Shown here piece after piece: positions 30,965 through 35,867 of a stretch of 38,299 bases of DNA (the stretch's first letter is position 1; each line of letters opens with the position of its first letter). The translations under genes were made by a program, and so were the position numbers. Under the pieces are notes generated by a model that made no database searches, was not told the origin of the DNA, and saw only the letters and a program-made list of their open reading frames with translations. Source of the DNA: Planctomycetota bacterium (lineage in GTDB: Bacteria > Planctomycetota > UBA8108 > UBA1146 > JAJFFE01); contig JAJFFE010000151.1 of assembly GCA_021776775.1 (NCBI GenBank), forward strand, positions 1-38,299, read 5' to 3'.

Positions 30965-32284
30965 ATGATCCAGAAACGTCTGATGCTCGGGCTTGGTGCA
31001 GCGCTGTTAGCGCTGACCAGCCAGTTGCCCGCCCAGGACTACACGCTCTACTTCGAAGACGGGATCGGGGGACCGGCCGGCAGTGAGCAGACCATCACCT
31101 GTAAGCTCGATATGCCCGCTCCGCCTGTGGGTCTCGCTGGTTGGTCGATCGGAATTTGCCACGACGTCAACGCGCTGAACCCGACCGCGGCTGCGGACGG
31201 AGTTACGACGCTGACGATCAACGGTGGCAGCCCCGCTGATTTCGACCAGATCAACATCATCCCGAACGGGGGAGCGACCGCTCCGGAAACTTCCGGTGTC
31301 AACCAAGCCGTCGTCATCGCCTTCCTCGGTGGCGTGGAGCTGTCGGCCGGAACGGACTACGAGATCCTTGAGATCACGTACGAACTCTCCGGTCCTGACG
31401 CCTTCGCCACGGTGAACTACTGCAGCACGACGCCCGGTGGGGCGTTCCCAGTAGAGACGGTCGTCACCCAAGTCGGCGGGGCCTCCGTTTCAGCCACACT
31501 AGTCCCCAATACCATCGAAGTCGGTGCGATCTTCCCGCCGACGTTCAGATTGGCGACGGATCTTACGGTTGCCGCCGGTACGACGACGGACGCTGCGGTC
31601 ACCATGGACAACCCCGAGTTTGACATTTACGGGTTCTCCTTCGGCGTCACGCATGACGCCAGCATCGTGACGCTCACCGAGATTCTCCCCGGTACCGATA
31701 CTCAGACGGCGGAGTTCTTCGTCGTAGACAACGCGCCGGCAAACGGCGACGGAGGAGTCGTGGCGGCGATTCTCTCGCTGTCCGCGCCGCTTCAGTTGAT
31801 CGGGCCGGGCAACGACTATGAGGTCGCGATCTTCAGTTACGACGTCGCTGGCACCGCCGCCGTCGATGACGTGAGCGCGCTCACCTTCGTCGATACGCTC
31901 GAAGCGGAGGCTGGAAGTCCGGCTGTGGAGCTGCTCGTCAGCTTTGGTGAAATTGGCATGGTTCCCGTAACCGACGACGGATCGATCTTGGTCACCTCGA
32001 TCGGTGGCGGGGGCGGCCCGGAGTTTATTCGAGGGGATTGCAACGGCGACGGCTCGATTGATATCGCCGATCCGGTTTACAACCTGCAGTTCCTGTTCGT
32101 CGCTGGCCCGCAGGATTGCGAAGTCTCGCAAGACACCAACGACGACGGTGGCGTGGACATCGCGGACCCCGTGTACAACCTCGCGGCTCTGTTCACCGGC
32201 GGTCCTGCAGTTCCGGCTCCGAACGTATGCGGCGTCGATCCGACGCCGGATACCCTTACCTGCGTCACGCAAAGCTGCCCGTAG
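30965..32284 (+). CDS. Secreted tandem cohesin-like protein with dockerin-like tail
   Basis: 439 residues from the ATG at 30965 (ACGAGGTTCAAG before it), giving a signal peptide 'MIQKRLMLGLGAALLALTSQ' with cleavage near 'PAQDY'. Two similar beta domains follow: the first with 'GSEQTITCKLD', 'AGWSIGICHDVNALN' and 'LSAGTDYEILEITYEL'; the second with 'VAAGTTTDAAVTMDNPEFD', 'YGFSFGVTHDASIV' and 'GPGNDYEVAIFSYDV'. The C-terminal about 90 residues are two Ca-loop repeats: 'RGDCNGDGSIDIADPVYNL' and 'DTNDDGGVDIADPVYNLA', then a Cys-containing end ('CGVDPTPDTLTC'). The repeats are close to those of the gene ending at 132, a paralogue. Probable cell-surface or extracellular adhesion/assembly protein; ligand unknown. 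Transcription ends at the terminator 32325-32362. Confidence 0.9.
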   Translation: MIQKRLMLGLGAALLALTSQLPAQDYTLYFEDGIGGPAGSEQTITCKLDMPAPPVGLAGWSIGICHDVNALNPTAAADGVTTLTINGGSPADFDQINIIPNGGATAPETSGVNQAVVIAFLGGVELSAGTDYEILEITYELSGPDAFATVNYCSTTPGGAFPVETVVTQVGGASVSATLVPNTIEVGAIFPPTFRLATDLTVAAGTTTDAAVTMDNPEFDIYGFSFGVTHDASIVTLTEILPGTDTQTAEFFVVDNAPANGDGGVVAAILSLSAPLQLIGPGNDYEVAIFSYDVAGTAAVDDVSALTFVDTLEAEAGSPAVELLVSFGEIGMVPVTDDGSILVTSIGGGGGPEFIRGDCNGDGSIDIADPVYNLQFLFVAGPQDCEVSQDTNDDGGVDIADPVYNLAALFTGGPAVPAPNVCGVDPTPDTLTCVTQSCP

Positions 32285-32324
32285 TCCGAGGGAAGCGAGC
32301 GCGCAGTTCGCGCGAGTGAAGTTG

Positions 32325-32362
32325 AAAAACGGGTGTGCGCAATCTGCGCACACCCGTTTTTT
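32325..32362. terminator. Strong bidirectional intrinsic terminator
   Basis: ACGGGTGTGCGCA (32329-32341) pairs perfectly with TGCGCACACCCGT (32345-32357), 13 bp around ATC, flanked by AAAAA on the left and TTTTTT (32357-32362) on the right, so it could terminate in both directions. It lies 45 nt after the dockerin stop. Confidence 0.92.
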
Positions 32363-32480
32363 CGTGAGCGCAATCTGTACGAAGAGCTGCGGCGCCCTAT
32401 TTTTCTATCGCGAGTTTCACCCGCCCGGGCTGTTCGGTATGCTCCCGGCCCCTCCCAGTTTGAGAACGAGGCGTATCGCT

Positions 32481-32834
32481 GTGGATAGTAAACTCGAGAA
32501 CATTCGGGCTTGGCTGCAACTTCGGCGTCGTGAACTCCAGCGAGATGTCCAGTCGAGCATGGAAGATCTCAAAGTCGAAGGGCATCACCTCGCGGACCTC
32601 GAAGAGCTCGCCTCCGACGTCAATGCAGACGGAGTCATCTTCGAGCAGTTCCGAACAAGCTCTGAGTCGATCGAGCAGATCGAGCGAGCGCTCGAACGAG
32701 TCGAATCCGGAGGATACTTTGAGTGCGAAGACTGCGAACAGCCCATCGGCGGAGAGCGACTCGAAGCTATTCCATTCACGACCCGCTGCATCGGCTGCCA
32801 ACGAACGACCGAGACTGACGGCCCAATGAATTGA
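32481..32834 (+). CDS. DksA/TraR-family zinc-finger protein
   Basis: 117 residues from GTG at 32481, with GAACGAGG about 9 nt upstream (the frame is open upstream through the previous gene). The N-terminal about 75 residues form a coiled-coil hairpin ('LENIRAWLQLRRRELQRDVQ', 'SSESIEQIERALERVESGGY'). A C4 zinc finger follows: C82, C85, C103 and C106 ('CEDC' ... 'CIGC'). The 'GGYFECEDCEQPIGGERLEAIP' block in outline is diagnostic. DksA-family proteins bind RNA polymerase through its secondary channel and tune initiation; short TraR-like members need not respond to ppGpp. The tip residues of the coiled coil are 'LASDVNADG', not the D-x-x-D-A of classical DksA as far as I can align it, so a distinct function is possible. 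It abuts the next small gene. Confidence 0.85.
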   Translation: MDSKLENIRAWLQLRRRELQRDVQSSMEDLKVEGHHLADLEELASDVNADGVIFEQFRTSSESIEQIERALERVESGGYFECEDCEQPIGGERLEAIPFTTRCIGCQRTTETDGPMN

Positions 32835-32839
32835 GGAAT

Positions 32840-33094
32840 ATGACAACCCGGTTCGAACTACGGGCTCCGGAAGCCCACCATGACGGGCAGGCGTTGGTTC
32901 TGTTGGAGTGGACCGCTCGCGAAGGCGACATCGTCGATCCTGGCGCGCCGCTCGGCTTTCTGGTCTCGAGTTCGGGGATACTGGCGATCACGAGTGACCG
33001 AGTCGCCATGGTCGAGGATCTGCTGGTTCTCGGAGGAGACCACGTCGAGCCTGGTGAAGTGATTGCGGTTCTCACGGCGAAGACTTCCGGCTAG
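32840..33094 (+). CDS. Lipoyl/biotinyl-domain-like protein lacking the acceptor lysine
   Basis: 84 residues from the ATG at 32840 (TGAGGA just before it, within the previous stop region; TTG at 32831 would overlap that stop). The chain follows a lipoyl domain: 'ALVLLEWTAREGDIVDPGAPLGF' split, then a turn 'LVSSSGILAITSDR', then 'AMVEDLLVLGGDHVEPGEVIAVL'. In lipoyl domains the turn holds the modified Lys in a 'ETDKA' motif; here the equivalent segment is 'VSSSG', with no Lys in the vicinity. It thus has the barrel fold without a modification site, like the half-motif domains of membrane-fusion or carrier proteins. It is co-directional with and about 5 nt from the DksA-like gene. Confidence 0.6.
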   Translation: MTTRFELRAPEAHHDGQALVLLEWTAREGDIVDPGAPLGFLVSSSGILAITSDRVAMVEDLLVLGGDHVEPGEVIAVLTAKTSG

Positions 33095-33229
33095 TTCCTG
33101 ACCACTAGGCGTCCAAGCGTACAAACACGGTGGATAGTTTTCGCCCTGTTGTTTATCTGCTTATCTAGCTTGCCTTTATGGCGCCATGCCTCCGTCGGAG
33201 CTTCTGTCATCTTGAGGAGCGGCTATATT

Positions 33230-33600
33230 GTGTCCGATGTGACGCGGTAGCTTCCGCCGCCGCCATCGGACACGGCGACTCTGTAACTCTATGCGTAGCT
33301 AGGTCTAACGGCTTCTTTGCCGAGGCCGGTCATCGCATGGCATAGCGAGTGCTTTAGGGTTATTGGGCTTTGAGTGCCGCCGGCCGCAAGGCCGCCGGGC
33401 ATTTGGGCGATCCAGGTGTGTGTGGGTCCCCGAGTCTGTGACAGAAGGAAGCTGGAAGGCTTCAGGTCTTTCGCGCTTCCTTCTGAACACGGCCTTCGAG
33501 TCGAGACAACAGACAACCTTTACCCCTGTCTGCTTTACTTGCTTCATTTCTTTCCGCTGTGGGGCGACGAATTCCCCGTTCGTCGCCCCGCTGTTTTTTT
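33230..33600 (+). ncRNA. Candidate structured RNA ending in an intrinsic terminator
   Basis: Three stem-loops in a row on the plus strand, within a non-coding, partly T-rich region. First: GTGTCCGATG (33230-33239) with CATCGGACAC (33264-33273), enclosing GCGG/CCGC (33244-33247, 33254-33257). Second: CAGAAGGAAGC (33442-33452) with GCTTCCTTCTG (33475-33485), 11 bp. Third: a terminator stem at 33561-33571/33579-33589 with a U7 tract. The arrangement suggests a small RNA transcribed rightward. It has no match that I know of to 6S, RNase P or tmRNA. The 5' end is unknown; 33230 is only the first strong stem. Confidence 0.35.
33561..33600 (+). terminator. Rho-independent terminator of the candidate RNA
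   Basis: GGGGCGACGAA (33561-33571) pairs perfectly with TTCGTCGCCCC (33579-33589), 11 bp around TTCCCCG. Two further bases later a run of seven T (33594-33600) follows. A textbook plus-strand terminator with no gene immediately upstream. Confidence 0.88.
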
Positions 33601-33875
33601 GTCTCGACGACTGTTCCTTCCGTTCCTTCCGTGAGCGTTCGCTCCAATCTCCCCACATTTTGAATCGTGCTCGAGACCGAACCCATCCGTGTTTCTCGCG
33701 GGCTGCATCGTGTCGGTCCGTTTGGGGCCGCCAAGCCGATGCGATTTGCCAACGCAACGCCGGGCGATCGTCACTGTGTGTTGTTGGACTATTGCTTGTG
33801 GATTTCGCGCGAAAGCGGATAATCACGGATGCGGGCGGGGAACCGCTCGCAGTTTCATTTTTTCTCCTCGTTTGT

Positions 33876-33910
33876 ACCCTCCATGTTCCCGGGAACATGG
33901 GGGGTTTTTT
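33876..33910 (+). terminator. Second rho-independent terminator in the gene-free region
   Basis: A 15-bp near-perfect palindrome (33876-33905) centred on CCCGGG: ACCCTCCATGTTCCC with GGGAACATGGGGGGT, one G-U pair, followed by T at 33905-33910. Again there is no protein gene just upstream, so a second short transcript may end here. Confidence 0.8.
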
Positions 33911-33911
33911 G

Positions 33912-33946
33912 TTAGCTGAGGAGAGGGCCCTTAGCTGAGAGGAGGG
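33912..33946. repeat. Tandem 19-bp imperfect repeat
   Basis: TTAGCTGAG occurs at 33912-33920 and 33931-33939, each followed by a GAGGG-type tract. A degenerate inverted copy (CTCAGTTTAG) follows at about 33950-33959. It lies directly after the terminator at 33876-33910. Meaning unknown. Confidence 0.5.
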
Positions 33947-34082
33947 TTCTCAGTTTAGGAGAAGAGGTGGCCAAGCGAGACCGGTAGACGGATCCACGGG
34001 AGAGGGCTTCACACGTCGTCCCAAAGGTTTTCGTTGCGGTGCGCTGGAAGTCTCCCTGCCCGCTCTCGTGAGGGGCCCCGCC

Positions 34083-34136
34083 AGCCTCGCGGCGCTCTTT
34101 GCGTGGCGCCGCGATTCCAAAGGCGTCGGCGAGGCT
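34083..34136 (-). terminator. Hairpin following the third dockerin gene
   Basis: AGCCTCGC (34083-34090) pairs with GCGAGGCT (34129-34136). An alternative inner stem is CGCGGCGC (34088-34095) with GCGCCGCG (34106-34113). It begins 8 nt beyond the minus-strand stop at 34144. No U-tract on the minus strand. Confidence 0.5.
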
Positions 34137-34143
34137 CGACGTG

Positions 34144-35268
34144 CTACAGGCAGTCGAGTCCGTCAGGGGTCGCATCGACGCCGGGCAGGGGGTAGGGCAC
34201 TGCAAGGCTCGGATCTCCGCCGAAGAGCAGCTCGAGCAGGCGAATGGGGTCGGCAAGGTCGATGTTTCCCGTGTCGTCGACATCCATGATGTCTTGGCAA
34301 GCGGGTTCCTCGCCACCGCTCAGTAGGGCGGCCAGCAGTGCGATCACATCGCCGAGATCTACCGCCTGGTCGCCATTCACGTCGCCGCGCACGAAGAGGT
34401 CAGTTGTCGCTACGACGGGGATAGTGACGTCCGATGTCAGCGGGGCCAAGGCTTGGTGCTCGGCTGCGATCAACTCGTTTTGCCCGCCGGCCAGCGACGG
34501 AGACGAGCCGAATCGCAACGTCGTTTGTGTGCCGACCGACGCGGACGGCGAGACCTCGATCACCAGGTCTGCCAGGTGGTAGTTTTCTCCTGGCGGGAAC
34601 GAAGCCGTCGCAAACGGCGGCAACGCTTCGAGGAGTACGTGTCCGGTCGTGTACGCGGTGGGGACGCCAACGACGTCTACCACGGTGGTTGTCGAGACCC
34701 GTAGCTCTGCGTCGTAGTCGGCGGCGACTCCACGGCTGAAGTCACAGGTGAGCGAATCCAAGACGGCCGGGTCATATTCGACGACAACCGTGAAACCTCG
34801 CAGGCTCTCCTGGGCGTCAAGTCCCACGCCAATGATAGCCGGAGACTGTCCGGGACTGATTGCCGGACCCGTTCCGCCCTCGAACGTGAACGAGAAGAAG
34901 ACGTGATCAATCTCCGAGCCGAGCACTTCGCCGGCCGGCCCGGGGCCACACGGCAGAAGGTCCAGAGTTGGATCCGCGCCCTCTAGGAGGAACGGTTCGG
35001 GAAGTTCGTCTTCGCCGTTCAGGACGGTCGACATCAACGTGGTGACGTCCGCAATGTCTATACGACCGTCGTCGTTGGAGTCGGCTCGGTCGAGGCAGGC
35101 GGGTGCCGACCCGTCATGAAAGAGGTACGTCATGAGGTAGCTGAGGTCGGTGAGCGAGATCTCGTCGTCGTTGTTCAGATCACCGCGACGGAACTCGAGT
35201 TGACCGCAGACGGTCGACGCCAAGGCGAGGAGTAACATCAATGCTAGAGCGAACTCAGCCCGAAGCAT
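34144..35268 (-). CDS. Secreted protein with dockerin-like repeats at both ends
   Basis: 374 residues from the ATG at 35268 (CCGAGGTTCTCC before it), with a signal peptide ('LRAEFALALMLLLALASTVCGQ'). A first dockerin-like pair follows at once: 'RRGDLNNDDEISLTDLSYLM' and 'RADSNDDGRIDIADVTTLM', about residues 25-90. A cohesin-like beta domain (about 125-285) has 'SPAIIGVGLDAQESLRGFTVVVEYDPAVLDSL' in outline and 'HLADLVIEVS'. A second dockerin-like pair ends the protein: 'RGDVNGDQAVDLGDVIALL' and 'MDVDDTGNIDLADPIRLL', about 295-365. The two pairs each have two Ca-loops. It resembles the proteins at 132 and 30965 but with a doubled, split dockerin. Likely extracellular or surface-bound. Function unknown. 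Confidence 0.88.
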   Translation of the reverse strand: MLRAEFALALMLLLALASTVCGQLEFRRGDLNNDDEISLTDLSYLMTYLFHDGSAPACLDRADSNDDGRIDIADVTTLMSTVLNGEDELPEPFLLEGADPTLDLLPCGPGPAGEVLGSEIDHVFFSFTFEGGTGPAISPGQSPAIIGVGLDAQESLRGFTVVVEYDPAVLDSLTCDFSRGVAADYDAELRVSTTTVVDVVGVPTAYTTGHVLLEALPPFATASFPPGENYHLADLVIEVSPSASVGTQTTLRFGSSPSLAGGQNELIAAEHQALAPLTSDVTIPVVATTDLFVRGDVNGDQAVDLGDVIALLAALLSGGEEPACQDIMDVDDTGNIDLADPIRLLELLFGGDPSLAVPYPLPGVDATPDGLDCL

Positions 35269-35867
35269 GGAGAACCTCGGATCTCTCAATTGCCGGTGGA
35301 ATTCCGGAAGCTAGTTGGGGAACTCTCGAGAGCCACAAACGTGAAGGACGCAACATCCTCCGATCTCCGAAGGATACGCACGCCTGATCTTGCAGTCAAG
35401 TTTGGGTCGGAGCACGAGCTACAGAAAGTGAACCCCGGGAGAGTCTCACGTTGCTGGTAGGGCACGTTGCGGGAAGGACCCCGCCCGCCGAAGAAACCGA
35501 TGAGGCCAACTTTCTCCTCGTTTATTCGCCTGAATGCAGCAGCCCCAGCTGCCTCCCGCCTCGGGGACGGGTAACGTTCTGGCAAACCCACAAGTCGGTC
35601 TCACCCCCGAGCCGCGATCTCGCGCGACTCCGGATGGTTTCCTCGGGAGCGTGGTTGCGTGTCTGGTCGGCTATGTAGGCACGCGTCGTTCCGTGGTTGC
35701 CGCAATAGCGAAGCGTCTTGCGATAAGTCTATTTAGAAACTGTGGCTTACGAATGTGAGACGAGATCGACCCGCACTCGGGCAACCGGCGGGTGGCAACC
35801 CGGGTTTACACTGACGGGGTGGTGGTGGGAAGTTTATCTCTCACTCGACATTTGGAAAAACCCATGG
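35269..35867. other. Intergenic region upstream of the third dockerin gene
   Basis: 599 nt between two minus-strand genes; no credible gene. Toward the regulator's 3' end it has a short GC-rich inverted region with GGCAACC twice, at about 35780-35786 and 35793-35799, which might form part of the regulator's terminator. I found no site that closely fits a -24/-12 sigma54 promoter. Confidence 0.4.

Larger units (their letters stand above)
33095..34143. other. 1-kb region without a credible gene, rich in hairpins
   Basis: Between the lipoyl-like gene (stop 33094) and the third dockerin gene (stop 34144). It appears less GC-rich and more T-rich than its neighbours. ORFs in all frames (for example 33363-33938 plus and 33305-33898 minus) have odd composition and no ribosome site. 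The region contains several stable stem-loops and at least two intrinsic terminators, which are listed separately, and I suspect one or more untranslated RNAs. Confidence 0.55.

Noticed and set aside
33363..33938. A 191-aa plus-strand ORF (and a 197-aa minus ORF, 33305-33898) in the gene-free region
   Set aside because: Both cross stable stem-loops and terminators, and neither has a start signal, domain or plausible composition. The hairpins explain the region better.
33958..34020. A tRNA-like start ('GGAGAAGAGGTGGCCAAGC')
   Set aside because: The beginning resembles a class II tRNA acceptor and D-arm, but I found no anticodon stem, T-loop (TTCGANNC) or matching 3' acceptor arm within tRNA length.
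35451..35867. A sigma54 (-24/-12) promoter upstream of the third dockerin gene
   Set aside because: GGCAC and TTGC elements occur near 35462 and 35680, but the spacing between them is wrong on either strand.
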